DNA of 64,000 nucleotides from Candidatus Hydrothermarchaeum profundi (GTDB lineage: Archaea > Hydrothermarchaeota > Hydrothermarchaeia > Hydrothermarchaeales > Hydrothermarchaeaceae). The position numbers and the translations under genes are program-made. The notes under the pieces were generated by a model. It had not been told where the DNA came from. It did not search any database and saw only the letters and a list, made by a program, of their open reading frames with translations. Within the stretch, counting starts at the first letter, position 1. Every line of letters begins with the position of its first letter. Of the stretch, positions 44,283 to 53,728 are shown piece by piece. The stretch spans positions 712,989 to 776,988 of the forward strand of contig MTMF02000009.1 in NCBI GenBank assembly GCA_002011125.2. The letters run 5' to 3'.

Positions 44283-45305
44283 ATGCGCCTTTCAACTTCT
44301 CTTAAAAGGAATATAATGGAAGTCACGGTAGGGGGGATATTGTATAAATTTAAGATTAGAAAAAGGAGGCATGTTCTCTTTTTTGAAGATATTATTGCGA
44401 ATTATATAAAAGAATGTGAAAAAGCAGGTTTCAGTCAAGATTTAAGGGATATCGGGAGAGAATGGGGGGGATTAATAACAAAGCAATTAGTTCCCACAGT
44501 CTTTAAGAAATTACCGCCCCATATATTCTTAGATTTGGTTATGTCTGGAATTTGGATTAATTTGGGATTAATGGATGAGTTATCGGCGTCAAAAAATAAG
44601 AGGATTATAGAAGTCAAAACAAAAAATGAAGCCGTAACAAGGATAATTGGAAAAAATCAAGTTTTAATTGGATATTATGAAGGAATATTAAGTTTATTAA
44701 AAAAACAAAGTGCAGAATGTATTTATTCAAAGCAAACCAAGAAGTATTGTATTTATAAATTCCAATACAGAGATGTCTATTTTGATTTAGAATCTAAGGA
44801 TAAAAAAACCTATCTAAAATTAAATTACTTACCTGAAATTAAAGGTTTTTCATTAAGCGATTCATTAAAATCAAATATTTTACAATTAGATCATAAAAAC
44901 CGTTTACTCTTTAGAGGAAAAATGTTGCCTCCTGTGGAAAATACAATTTTTCATTTATTAAGCAATTGGGGGAGATTAAGTGAAAGAATACCCTTCATTG
45001 CTAAGGAATTTTTTGAAGAATTAGTTCAAAAAAGCAGTAGTCTAGAAGAAAAACTTAAATTGCTTAAAACACTTATGCAAGTAATGGGATGGGGGGTTAT
45101 AAAAATATCTCTATTTGGAAAGCCTAAATGGATAGTTATAGAAATAAGAAATCCTCCTTACGGTCTACAAAAGGATAAGGATAATTGGGATTTTTTAATT
45201 AAGACTGTCGAGGGCTACTTGTGGTTGTTAAACACGAATCTCAGAGTAACTAAAGTCAGAAGAAGCTATAAAAAAATCAGTATAGTGTATTCTGAAAAAA
45301 TTTAA
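44283..45305 (+). CDS. Hypothetical protein with two V4R-like domains
   Basis: A 340-residue protein. Both halves have the layout of V4R/haem-NO-binding-like domains: an N-terminal half with an Ile-Gly helix (LRDIGREWGGLITKQLV), strands and IIGKNQVLIGYYEGILSLL; and a C-terminal half with MGWGVIKISLF, IRNPPYGL and VEGYLWLLN. V4R domains bind small hydrophobic ligands. ATG 44283 is used; ATG 44316 has AAAAGG just upstream. It is more A+T-rich than genes to its left and convergent with a radical SAM gene. Confidence 0.45.
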   Translation: MRLSTSLKRNIMEVTVGGILYKFKIRKRRHVLFFEDIIANYIKECEKAGFSQDLRDIGREWGGLITKQLVPTVFKKLPPHIFLDLVMSGIWINLGLMDELSASKNKRIIEVKTKNEAVTRIIGKNQVLIGYYEGILSLLKKQSAECIYSKQTKKYCIYKFQYRDVYFDLESKDKKTYLKLNYLPEIKGFSLSDSLKSNILQLDHKNRLLFRGKMLPPVENTIFHLLSNWGRLSERIPFIAKEFFEELVQKSSSLEEKLKLLKTLMQVMGWGVIKISLFGKPKWIVIEIRNPPYGLQKDKDNWDFLIKTVEGYLWLLNTNLRVTKVRRSYKKISIVYSEKI

Positions 45306-46396
45306 GCTGGTATTATTAGTGGTTTAATTCCTATGTTAAATTTGTTACACCAGTAGTCTTTATTTTCCTCTGAATATTCACGTCTTATGACACATCCTCC
45401 TCTACATTTTTTAAAACTATGACACCCGATACAATTAGAAGGATACTTATAGAATTTATTATAATGTTCTTTTAATTTCATTTTGTGAAATTCATCGATT
45501 GAACCTGTTTCTAAATTATCAAATATATTATACATAGGATCTCTCTTCGCACAGCAGAAATAAACGTCGCCATGGGTAGATATAATTAAAACTAATCCAG
45601 CCATTGCTACACAAAAACCTCCGGATATTTTAAGCTCTGTTTTCAGTTCTCCAGGAAATAAAGGATCAGCTGATTCTATGTTCGTAGCTCCAGTACTTAC
45701 TGCGAACTCATATAACTTTTTTAAAGTACTGATATAGTCTGTTGGTTTTAGATAAAAGTTATCTTTAGCAATTCCATCTGAAGGAGCCATATCCCAGACT
45801 CTACATCTCTGAATACCGATACTCCTTGCAAATTTAAAAATATCTAATATTTCTTTTTCGTTTTCTTTAGTTAATACAGTTTGCGAAACACAAGTTAACC
45901 CTACTTCCATGGCATTATATAAAGCTTTAACTGTCCTCTCAAATGACCCTTTTTTTCCGCGAACTTTATCATGTTTATTTTTATCAAGGCTGTCGATATT
46001 CGTTTGAATCTGAGTTAAGCCTGACTTATATAATTCCTTAGCCCTACTTTTGTTTAGATAATAGCCATTTGTGTTCATATGTATGATCAATCCATAGTCT
46101 TTAGCATATTTTACGAGATCCGTAAGATGAGGATACAGCGTTGGTTCTCCTCCTGAAAAAGTAATTTGTTTTACTCCTATATCGCTCAAGGTTTTAATGA
46201 GAATTTTAGCTTTTTCTAATTTGAGGTACTTACCATTACCTTGATTATTACCCGCGTTAGCATAACACCATTTGCAACTGAAGTTACATGCTTCTGTAAC
46301 TTCCATTACAGCCCAAGATATGGATTTCTTCTTATTAAATGTTTTAAATTTTTCAATTGCATCATTTTTTTCCCAATCAAAAGTTACTACACACAT
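45302..46396 (-). CDS. Radical SAM/SPASM domain protein
   Basis: A 364-residue enzyme. The radical SAM cluster is CNFSCKWC (Cys37, Cys41, Cys44), followed by TFSGGEPTLYPHL (the GGE motif). The C-terminus is a SPASM-type domain with many Cys (FCVAMAGL, YFCCAKRD, CIGCHSFKKCRGGC, YWCNKF) for extra Fe-S clusters. SPASM enzymes often modify peptides, cofactors or haem precursors. It is cotranscribed with a UbiA prenyltransferase 2 nt upstream, which suggests an isoprenoid or cofactor product instead; the substrate is unknown. Confidence 0.88.
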   Translation of the reverse strand: MCVVTFDWEKNDAIEKFKTFNKKKSISWAVMEVTEACNFSCKWCYANAGNNQGNGKYLKLEKAKILIKTLSDIGVKQITFSGGEPTLYPHLTDLVKYAKDYGLIIHMNTNGYYLNKSRAKELYKSGLTQIQTNIDSLDKNKHDKVRGKKGSFERTVKALYNAMEVGLTCVSQTVLTKENEKEILDIFKFARSIGIQRCRVWDMAPSDGIAKDNFYLKPTDYISTLKKLYEFAVSTGATNIESADPLFPGELKTELKISGGFCVAMAGLVLIISTHGDVYFCCAKRDPMYNIFDNLETGSIDEFHKMKLKEHYNKFYKYPSNCIGCHSFKKCRGGCVIRREYSEENKDYWCNKFNIGIKPLIIPA

Positions 46397-46398
46397 TT

Positions 46399-47247
46399 TT
46401 AAATTACCTCCAAAAGATTTTTTAAAACTAAGAAAATAGGTAAAAACATAAACGAAGACAAAATTAAGATTCTAGTTTTGAGGATATCATTTTTTATTAG
46501 AAAAAAAAGTGCAAGAAATACAAAAGGAAGTATAGAATAAAATACTATATACCTTAAGTAAAATAGCCAACCTATGAATATCAATAGGCAGAATAGTGCT
46601 ATTTTCTTTGTTAATTCATACCCTAAAACAACAGCAACAGTAGGTATACCTGCGCTTTTATCACCTTTAAAATCCCTTAAATCACCAATTAAACTTACAA
46701 CAAATACTAAAACTACAATAGTAAGGAACACTTTTGCTATTTCTAATGTAAATTCCGAATTAGATAAAGCTCCAACAAGGAAACCAAGAGGCATAAATAA
46801 AGCAGTGTAAATATTTTTTAGAGGAAATATCTCTTTAATTCTAAAGATAGAATATGACATCCCAATTATAATCCAGCTTATATAAATTATTAGCGATTTA
46901 GTAGACAAAAAAAAGGCAGGAACAATGCTTAAAAAAAGGAAACAAAAAATAATAGTCAATGCATGATTATTTAATATAAAAAAATTTAATCTCTTTTTAT
47001 TTAACAAATCTTCTTGTTTATCTGTAAATTGATTAAATGTATAAACAGCCACAGCTGCAAAAAAGGAGGAAAATGCTACATAAAAAAATGTGGTATTTAT
47101 CGGGTTAAACAGTAGATATCCCGTAACTGCAATTCCAGTAATAAATAAGCAAATTTTTGGTCTTATAAATCTAATGAATTCTTCCAGGTAGTTTATATTC
47201 CCCTCCGATTCCCATCGGATTAAACACTTTTGTTTAAAATTATACAT
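46399..47247 (-). CDS. UbiA family prenyltransferase
   Basis: A 282-residue membrane protein with about eight helices and the two Asp-rich motifs of UbiA enzymes: NQFTDKQEDLLNKKR and GDLRDFKGDKSAGIPT. These enzymes attach isoprenoid chains to aromatic or polar acceptors (quinones, haem, archaeal glycerol lipids). It ends 2 nt before the radical SAM gene. A special product rather than bulk lipid is likely, given that partner; this is inference. Confidence 0.88.
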   Translation of the reverse strand: MYNFKQKCLIRWESEGNINYLEEFIRFIRPKICLFITGIAVTGYLLFNPINTTFFYVAFSSFFAAVAVYTFNQFTDKQEDLLNKKRLNFFILNNHALTIIFCFLFLSIVPAFFLSTKSLIIYISWIIIGMSYSIFRIKEIFPLKNIYTALFMPLGFLVGALSNSEFTLEIAKVFLTIVVLVFVVSLIGDLRDFKGDKSAGIPTVAVVLGYELTKKIALFCLLIFIGWLFYLRYIVFYSILPFVFLALFFLIKNDILKTRILILSSFMFLPIFLVLKNLLEVI

Positions 47248-47382
47248 TTCTGTATAATTACACAGTAAAATATTAATATAAAAAATTTTCCATGTTGTAT
47301 AAACAAAAGTTAATTTATTATATACATTACCGAAAAGTATTTAATATATTAGCACTATGATACATAATTGAGGTGGAGAAGA

Positions 47383-47721
47383 GTGAATAATAAGGAAAAA
47401 GAGCTCCTCCGCATTATAAGACGTGATGGCAGAGTTAAAACAGTAGACATAGTAGAACAAGCCGATATGTGCAAAGTAACGGTTCTTAAATACCTTAATA
47501 AGCTTAAGGACGCTGGGCTGGTGGATTACGAACTCGTGGGACCTACCAAGCTATGGTACGCTGTGGAAGATGGAGGCCCCAGGGGGAGGGGGCCTCTTAA
47601 TATCCTAGACGTAGAGATCTCCGAGCTGTTAGATAGGTTCGAGGCGGCAGTAGGCAAGAGAGCGTTCGTGATAATGACCGACGACAGAGATTTGATTAAT
47701 ATCCTTAGTAGGAGAGGATAG
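47383..47721 (+). CDS. Winged-helix transcription regulator
   Basis: About 112 residues from GTG 47383, preferred over TTG 47368 because GAGGTGG lies 6 nt before it. KEKELLRIIRRDGRVKTVDIVEQADMCKVTVLKYLNKLKDAGLVDYE is a winged helix; the rest is a small dimerisation or sensing domain. It opens a run of signalling genes and is divergent from the UbiA gene. Confidence 0.78.
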   Translation: MNNKEKELLRIIRRDGRVKTVDIVEQADMCKVTVLKYLNKLKDAGLVDYELVGPTKLWYAVEDGGPRGRGPLNILDVEISELLDRFEAAVGKRAFVIMTDDRDLINILSRRG

Positions 47722-47726
47722 GGTAT

Positions 47727-47972
47727 TTGAATAAGGTATATTATATGAACCTAGTGATATGGGTGATGTTAGCAAATCTGTTTTCCATCTCGCTGGTGGA
47801 GAACAGATATCAGAATACTGTAGTACCTGCTATAACGGAGAGATATGAGCATGAGATATCAGTTCTTAAGGCCGAGGTTGAGGGGGAACCTGAAAAGTAT
47901 ATCTGCTTCTCTAAGACTGAGATTATTGGGATGCTAAAAGATAATGAAACGGGGGAGGTTCAAAATGGCTAG
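47727..47972 (+). CDS. Small membrane-anchored hypothetical protein
   Basis: An 81-residue protein with one N-terminal membrane helix (YYMNLVIWVMLANLFSISLV) and a charged, partly coiled tail. TTG 47727 is followed by another possible start, ATG 47745. It overlaps the response-regulator start by 8 nt, so it may be a membrane partner in the signalling cluster. No family was recognised. Confidence 0.5.
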   Translation: MNKVYYMNLVIWVMLANLFSISLVENRYQNTVVPAITERYEHEISVLKAEVEGEPEKYICFSKTEIIGMLKDNETGEVQNG

Positions 47973-48339
47973 GATTATGGTGGTGGACGATGATAGTGAT
48001 GTTATCTACGTCCATAAGCTTATTTTAAGTAGAGCCGGATTTGAGGTTGTTGGTGTTGAGAGCTGCGAGGAGTGCTTAGAGAAGCTTGATGAAATCTCAC
48101 CAGATTTAGTTGTTATGGATATTATGATGCCGGGTATGGATGGTTGGGAGGCATGTAGGAAGATTAAAGAAAGGAACTCTCACAGCCCGCCTGTTGTCAT
48201 GGTCTCTGTTAGGAGAGATGAGGAGGATATAAGGAAGAGCCTAGAGTATGCCAGAGCGGATGCTCATCTTCCCAAGCCACTCAATAAAGATGAGCTAGTT
48301 AATACTATTAGGCAGTTGCTCGGATCTTTAAACGAATAG
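47965..48339 (+). CDS. Response regulator, receiver domain only (1)
   Basis: A 124-residue CheY-like receiver. ATG 47965 is chosen because GGGAGG lies upstream; an earlier ATG (47944) would add seven residues. Phosphoacceptor Asp52 is in LVVMDIMMPGMDGW, the acidic pocket is VVDDD, and the switch Lys is in LPKPLNK. There is no output domain, so it likely passes phosphate or binds a partner protein. Confidence 0.9.
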   Translation: MARIMVVDDDSDVIYVHKLILSRAGFEVVGVESCEECLEKLDEISPDLVVMDIMMPGMDGWEACRKIKERNSHSPPVVMVSVRRDEEDIRKSLEYARADAHLPKPLNKDELVNTIRQLLGSLNE

Positions 48340-48409
48340 GTTTAAATTCTTCTTTAAGCGCGTTTTTCCATATTCTTTTTATTTTATAAGCGTATATTTT
48401 CTAATATTT

Positions 48410-48775
48410 ATGACTAAAATAATGATAGTAGACGATGAGCAGGATATAATATTCCTGATCTCGAAGATTTTGGAGAAGGAGGGGTATGAAGTGGTTGGGG
48501 CTATAAGTGGTGAGGAATGCTTAGAAAAGTTAAGGGAGGAAAAACCTGACTTAATCCTTATGGATATCATGATGCCTGGAATCGATGGCTGGGAAACTGT
48601 GAGGAGGATAAAGTCCGACCCTGAGATGAGCGGCATTCCGGTAGTAATGTTAACTGTTAAAGGGGAAAGAGAAGACAAATTGAAAAGCTTTCATTATTCT
48701 AAGTGTGATGGGTATCTCGTTAAGCCGGTGGAGAGAACAGAGCTGGTTAAGGTTATTAAATGGGTTTTGGGATAA
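48410..48775 (+). CDS. Response regulator, receiver domain only (2)
   Basis: A 121-residue receiver with phosphoacceptor Asp52 (LILMDIMMPGIDGW), acidic pocket IVDDE and Lys in LVKPVER. Close to the first receiver in length and sequence, so the pair probably arose by duplication. Both likely serve the histidine kinase two genes on. Confidence 0.92.
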   Translation: MTKIMIVDDEQDIIFLISKILEKEGYEVVGAISGEECLEKLREEKPDLILMDIMMPGIDGWETVRRIKSDPEMSGIPVVMLTVKGEREDKLKSFHYSKCDGYLVKPVERTELVKVIKWVLG

Positions 48776-48788
48776 TGGAGGAAAGTGA

Positions 48789-50054
48789 ATGGATAACCGG
48801 GTTTCTCTCTGCGGGATTAACTGCGGGCTCTGTGATCAGTATCTAGCTGGCGAATGTGAAATTTGTGCTGCTGAAGAGAGCAAGAAAACCTGTGAAGCAT
48901 TGACCTGCGTATTGGAGATAATGAAGGTGGGCAGCTGTCCCGAATGTTATAGAGTAGCTTATTGTGCTAAGAGGATGAGGTCCATAGAGAATTGTCTTGT
49001 TTTTAAGCCTAGGAAGGAGTTTTCTCCTGGAAGCATTCTTTTAGTGGATTCGTGGAAGGATGCGATGACAGCCTTTTCGAAGCATGTTTTTATGGGTAAA
49101 AAGGGCCTGGCATTAACATTCACCGATCCAGAGCAATTAGCGAGGGAATTTATGTTAGAGGATGCGGAGATAAAGGGGCTGAGCAGGGTTAAGAAGGATG
49201 ATGCGGTGTATGTTAAGGACATAGAGGCGATCAAAGAAGCTTTTACTGAAGGGGTTAGAGGAAAAGATATCGTGATTATAGATGGAACTAGGGATTTCAT
49301 AGAGGTACTATCTCTTCAAAGAGCCCTTGAATTAATCAACTGGTTTTGTGAGAAAGTTCTCCAGGAACATGCTGTTCTGCTACTCATCGCAGAGGGTTTA
49401 ACTCATGAGGAGAAGGATCAGATTAAAGCTATTATCACAGATTTAAAAGTTAAGGACGTTATGAGAACTATATCTAATCCTAAGAGAATGGAAATTCTAG
49501 GCTATCTCAGGAGGAAAGGGAAGTCTACCTTCACTCAGATATATGATGAACTCGGCTATAACGTGCCTCCTAAGCTGAGTTTTCATCTTAGAGTGCTAAG
49601 GTCCTCAGGTATTATTGATCAAGACGAAGAAGGAATCTACTATGTCTCTGAGTTAGGTAGAAGCATCTCTGAGATTATCGATAAAATAGGAGAGAGAATA
49701 TTTGCCTTATTTGCTGTGGAGACATCTAGTGTCGTAGATAAAGCCGATATTAGTAAGGAATGGCATGAAAAATATGATTTATATTTGAGAAATATGAGGA
49801 GATTCGATTCTATTTCAGTGGATGTTATTCGGGATGTAGAGGATTCTCTTAGGCTGATTTTTGGTAGAAAAAAAACTGAAGAGACTTTCCAGATAATTAT
49901 GGGGGACTACATTTGGGCTGAGAAGAAGATGACTCGAGAGGACCTTAAAAGGATGATCAGCGAGATTGCTTTTGTTTTTTTGGCTGAGGAACTCCCTCTG
50001 GTGGATGCTATAGAATGGGCTGATGAGCTGATGAAAAAACACGAATTGAAGTGA
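48789..50054 (+). CDS. Cys-rich DUF3795-like - DUF835 - winged-helix regulator
   Basis: A 421-residue protein with three visible parts. The N-terminus is Cys-rich (CGINCGLCDQYLAGECEIC, CPECYRVAYCAKR), as in DUF3795 metal-binding proteins. Residues about 80-220 match DUF835 (GSILLVDSWKDAMTAFSKHV, IVIIDGTRDFIEVL). Residues about 225-300 form an ArsR-type winged helix (ISNPKRMEILGYLRRKG), followed by a helical tail. The Cys cluster may bind zinc or an Fe-S cluster and sense metal or redox state. It sits between the receivers and the kinase. Confidence 0.75.
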   Translation: MDNRVSLCGINCGLCDQYLAGECEICAAEESKKTCEALTCVLEIMKVGSCPECYRVAYCAKRMRSIENCLVFKPRKEFSPGSILLVDSWKDAMTAFSKHVFMGKKGLALTFTDPEQLAREFMLEDAEIKGLSRVKKDDAVYVKDIEAIKEAFTEGVRGKDIVIIDGTRDFIEVLSLQRALELINWFCEKVLQEHAVLLLIAEGLTHEEKDQIKAIITDLKVKDVMRTISNPKRMEILGYLRRKGKSTFTQIYDELGYNVPPKLSFHLRVLRSSGIIDQDEEGIYYVSELGRSISEIIDKIGERIFALFAVETSSVVDKADISKEWHEKYDLYLRNMRRFDSISVDVIRDVEDSLRLIFGRKKTEETFQIIMGDYIWAEKKMTREDLKRMISEIAFVFLAEELPLVDAIEWADELMKKHELK

Positions 50055-50121
50055 GTTATGAATTGTTTGCCATCCATTTTTCTTGATTCAATTAAAAAAA
50101 ATTTAAAAAAGCCTTCTTACA

Positions 50122-51051
50122 ATGTATTTTATGATGAAATATCGAGGGGTTTACCTAATAGCTATCTCAGGTATAGTTTTAAATGCTTTTTACTTCATAT
50201 ATTGGTATAAAAAGTTTGGAAAAGAGTTTATTGGCCATCTTTTGGAAATAGCTCCATTGGAATTCGCTCTTGTATTATCTACTGTACCTCTTGGGTTGCT
50301 CTTTGCCTCTCTTTATGCCGAAGAGTTACGTTCTGCGGAGAAGCTGAAAGCTGCACTAGGCGTGAAGGATCTTTTCGCTGATATAATGAGGCATGATTTG
50401 CTAAATTCAATTGGCTTAATAAAGGGGTTATCCGAGCTAATGAAAGATGACCCTCGCTTTGCGGATGTCGATGATGTAGATATCATCCATAGAACCGCGA
50501 TTAAGCTTGAGGACCAGGTGAAAATGGCGGCGAAATACGCTAAGCTGGAGGCGCTAGACAAAGTAGAATTAGAAACGGTTGATGTTGCTTCTATGATAGA
50601 CGAGGCTATTGAAAGCCTGAGGTACCAGTTCAGTTCGAAGAAAATCACTGTTGAGAATAAAATCGAAAGGGGGCTTATGGTAAAAGCCGCTCCTTACCTT
50701 AAGGATGTTTTTTATAACATACTTTCTAATGCGGCGAAATATAGTCCAGAAAGAGGCAGAGTAGTTATTGCCTCAGAGGATTCTGGAGAAGAAGTGGAGA
50801 TACTCGTAAAGGACGAGGGGCCTGGTGTAAAAGACGAATATAAAGAGAAGATATTTCAAAGATTTACCCGGGGCGGAAAAGAAGGCGTTCAGGGAACCGG
50901 TCTTGGGTTGGCTATCGCTAAACGTATAATTGAGTTGCATAATGGCAGGATATGGGTAGAAGATAATTGGGTAGAAAATCGTGACAAAGAGGGCCAGATA
51001 CATAAGAAGAAGCAGGGCAGTGTCTTTATTGTATCGATCCCAAAAATCTAG
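50122..51051 (+). CDS. Membrane-bound sensor histidine kinase
   Basis: A 309-residue kinase with two N-terminal membrane helices and almost no exported loop, then a dimerisation helix with phospho-His91 (IMRHDLLNSIGLIKG) and an ATPase domain (N box YNILSNAAKYSPERG, G1 DEGPGVKDE, G2 GTGLGLAIAKRI). With little extracellular sequence, it probably senses something in the membrane or through a partner. Likely phosphodonor for the two receivers upstream. Confidence 0.92.
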   Translation: MYFMMKYRGVYLIAISGIVLNAFYFIYWYKKFGKEFIGHLLEIAPLEFALVLSTVPLGLLFASLYAEELRSAEKLKAALGVKDLFADIMRHDLLNSIGLIKGLSELMKDDPRFADVDDVDIIHRTAIKLEDQVKMAAKYAKLEALDKVELETVDVASMIDEAIESLRYQFSSKKITVENKIERGLMVKAAPYLKDVFYNILSNAAKYSPERGRVVIASEDSGEEVEILVKDEGPGVKDEYKEKIFQRFTRGGKEGVQGTGLGLAIAKRIIELHNGRIWVEDNWVENRDKEGQIHKKKQGSVFIVSIPKI

Positions 51052-51260
51052 AAATTCCTGTAGCTCTATCATGCGTTTTGGCCATTTTTAGCTGTTATAT
51101 TGATCTCCTTCTTGTTGCTGTCTTAAAGTCGTAGAATATTATTTTTAAGCGAGAATTCATTATCGATTGATTATTAAGCGATTAGTAATATAAAATCGGG
51201 GGGTTTGTTGACTTTTGGTGGCATTGTTCTATAGAATTAAGGGGAAGATTATTATCTATA

Positions 51261-52505
51261 GTGGATAGACTTATTTATAATATGGAAAAATTTACTCATA
51301 GGATTAAAGGTCATCCCAAGGGCAAGATTATTAGAGACTCTATTCATGGTGATATTTTTCTTTCGGATCTTGAGTTTCGAGTTATAGATACCCCTGAGCT
51401 TCAGAGGCTTAGAAGGATCAAACAGCTTGGAATGACCCAGCTTGTTTATCCGAGTGCTAATCATACACGATTCGAGCATTCTCTTGGCTCGCTTGAGCTT
51501 GCAGGGAGGCTCGCAGAAAGACTAGGGCTCAGTGATGAAGAGAAGATCAAGGTTAGGCTGGCAGCGCTTCTTCACGATGTGGGTCATGGGCCTCTTTCTC
51601 ATACCTCTGAGGAGCTTTTAGCGAGATATCTGGAGGAGCCTCATGAGAAGATCAGCAGGGAGATTGTTGAGAAGTCGAATATAGCTGAGGTTCTTAATGA
51701 TGAAGGTATTGATCCTAGGGAGATCGGAGAGATAGTTTTTGGTGGAAGCGGATACCTCGGTAAGATAGTCTGTGGCGACTTTGATGTTGATAGGATGGAC
51801 TACCTAGTTAGGGATGCTCATCATACCGGCGTGGCTTATGGGATTATAGACTTGGATAGGATTCTCAACACAACTGAGATCAGGGATGGCTCATTGGTTA
51901 TCTCCGAGAGAGGTTTGAGGGCCGTGGAGGCTCTTCTTGTAGCGAGGTTTCTTATGATCCCTACGGTTTATCTTCATCATGCAAGCCGGATCGCGGATGC
52001 GATGTTCTTAAAAGCGACTGAGAAGGCTATTGAGGAAGGACTAGACTACCGGATGCTTTATAAGATGGATGATTATGACATTCAGAATCTTTTCAGGAAT
52101 TCTGAAGGCTATGTGAGAGATATTGGGAGAAGATTTGACGAGAGGCGGCTCTTTAAAAAAGCCTATGTTAGGAGCTGGACAGAGCTGTCTGAGGACCTTA
52201 GGTCTAGGCTTATGTTGCTGAGAGAAGATGTAGAGAAATGGAAGAACATAGAGAAAAGTATTGCGGGGGACTGCGGATTGGAGTATGGCTATGTTCTTTT
52301 GGATGTTCCCCCTCTACCAGAGTACAAGGAGGTAGATGCGGAGATATATATAAATGGGAAGATTTCAAGGCTTGCTGACGAGTCTGCCTTGGTCGGGATT
52401 CTTATGGAGGCGCAGAAGAGACAGTGGAATATAGGAGTTTATGCTCCAAAGGAGAACTTGAAAGAAGTTAGAAAAGCATGTGAGAATCTTGGGAGTTATC
52501 TTTAA
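51261..52505 (+). CDS. HD-domain phosphohydrolase (dGTPase/SAMHD1-like)
   Basis: A 414-residue HD-family protein. The metal site is visible as TRFEHSLGSLELA, LLHDVGHGPLSHTSE and GDFDVDRMDYLVRDAHHTGV, the order seen in dNTPase/SAMHD1-like enzymes, with HGDIFLSDLEFRVIDTPELQRLRRI before it. Such enzymes hydrolyse deoxynucleoside triphosphates or similar nucleotides. Start: TTG, GTG or ATG near 51261-51282; ATG 51282 is also possible. It ends convergently with the DUF4350 gene. Confidence 0.85.
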   Translation: MDRLIYNMEKFTHRIKGHPKGKIIRDSIHGDIFLSDLEFRVIDTPELQRLRRIKQLGMTQLVYPSANHTRFEHSLGSLELAGRLAERLGLSDEEKIKVRLAALLHDVGHGPLSHTSEELLARYLEEPHEKISREIVEKSNIAEVLNDEGIDPREIGEIVFGGSGYLGKIVCGDFDVDRMDYLVRDAHHTGVAYGIIDLDRILNTTEIRDGSLVISERGLRAVEALLVARFLMIPTVYLHHASRIADAMFLKATEKAIEEGLDYRMLYKMDDYDIQNLFRNSEGYVRDIGRRFDERRLFKKAYVRSWTELSEDLRSRLMLLREDVEKWKNIEKSIAGDCGLEYGYVLLDVPPLPEYKEVDAEIYINGKISRLADESALVGILMEAQKRQWNIGVYAPKENLKEVRKACENLGSYL

Positions 52506-53728
52506 AGAAGGATAGCAGTTTTTCTATTTAGTAGGTACTTCTGGATTGTCCCATTTTTTAAGGCTCTGAGCGTATTCTCCATTTTTTCTTCGCTGTCCGC
52601 TAGTATTACTAGTACGTTTCTCCTATCATCCTGGTTTAGATAGATTAGGGAGGTGTCTTTTCTCTTTATCTTTCCAGCTTCTCCGATACTTATCTCTTGG
52701 CTTGTTATTGTTATATTCTCTTCTTCGAGGTACTTTGATACTTCTACGAAACTGTCGTATAGTCCTAGGATCACCATGTCTTTATTGGTTTCCTTAGATA
52801 TTATCCTGCTCTTTTTACCTAGGATCTCCTTTATCTCAAAAGCGTATTTAAATAGCTTTGATTCAGTGTAATAGATGTCGACCTCGTCTCTGAAGAAGTA
52901 TGGAAAATCTTCCAATAGGAAGCTACGTTTTGCATGAGTCAAAAAGTCTGCTATATTGCTTATCAGCTGAGGGTTATCCTCTATATTGTCGTAGGGTTCC
53001 AGCATGAAAGTCAGGTCGCATAGAGCCAGTATGTTGCCGACCAGCGCAGCTGGTGAATACTGTTTTCTTACCTCGCTTCTAGATGAAAAGGTGTTCTCGT
53101 CTCCAAAAATAACTCCATTTTGGGAATCTATTGGGCAGGAGGAGTAAAAAACCACCTTTTTAAGGCCGTGGGTTACATTGGTATCTGCGAACTCTTCCAA
53201 ATATATGTTTCTGAAGTTTCCGTCATTCACTTTCATGTTATATAAGTATCCCTCTTCGAATATTATTCCGAAATATGTGGAAAGGGAGTTTATACTGCTG
53301 GGTCTCTGGGGATCGGATATTAGAAGAAGTCTTCCTCCCTTATCTAGGAATTTTTGTATTTCTTCGGCTTCTTCGCTGTCGAAGGGTGTACCAGGTAAGA
53401 TGATTACAAGAGAATCAGTGTACTTAAGCTTTTCAGCTAGAAGGTTTCTATCGTCTAGAAACTCCGAGTAAAAGCCTCTAGATGTGAGCCTCGTGATTAA
53501 TGGGGTTATCTCTTGAATAGTATAGCTCGAGTTCACATGGTAGAACACCACAGTTCCATTACCTAACTCGTACTTGTCTGTGAAAGCCTCAGGCTGAACC
53601 ATTGGTGCCTCTATTTCTTCAATACGATAGCTCTCAGTTGAAGGCGGCTGGTAGTAGCCCTGGTAGTATGAGAAGAACTGGATGATAAACAATCCTGCGA
53701 TTATAGCTAATACCCATTTATACTTCAT
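52502..53728 (-). CDS. DUF4350-like exported protein
   Basis: A 408-residue protein with an N-terminal signal anchor. Residues about 65-160 (VVFYHVNSSYTIQEITPLITRL, DSLVIILPGTPFDSEEAEEIQKFLDKGGRLLLISDP) form the Rossmann-like DUF4350/GATase-like domain. The rest is alpha/beta, perhaps a second such unit. Its ATG overlaps the SppA stop by 4 nt, so it may be a substrate, adaptor or partner of that protease. Function unknown. Confidence 0.65.
   Translation of the reverse strand: MKYKWVLAIIAGLFIIQFFSYYQGYYQPPSTESYRIEEIEAPMVQPEAFTDKYELGNGTVVFYHVNSSYTIQEITPLITRLTSRGFYSEFLDDRNLLAEKLKYTDSLVIILPGTPFDSEEAEEIQKFLDKGGRLLLISDPQRPSSINSLSTYFGIIFEEGYLYNMKVNDGNFRNIYLEEFADTNVTHGLKKVVFYSSCPIDSQNGVIFGDENTFSSRSEVRKQYSPAALVGNILALCDLTFMLEPYDNIEDNPQLISNIADFLTHAKRSFLLEDFPYFFRDEVDIYYTESKLFKYAFEIKEILGKKSRIISKETNKDMVILGLYDSFVEVSKYLEEENITITSQEISIGEAGKIKRKDTSLIYLNQDDRRNVLVILADSEEKMENTLRALKNGTIQKYLLNRKTAILL

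Noticed and set aside
45302-46396. RiPP-modifying enzyme acting on the YSTCKCHKSCM peptides
   Set aside because: The SPASM enzyme is 20 kb away in a block of different composition and is paired with UbiA; nothing in the sequence links it to the microproteins.
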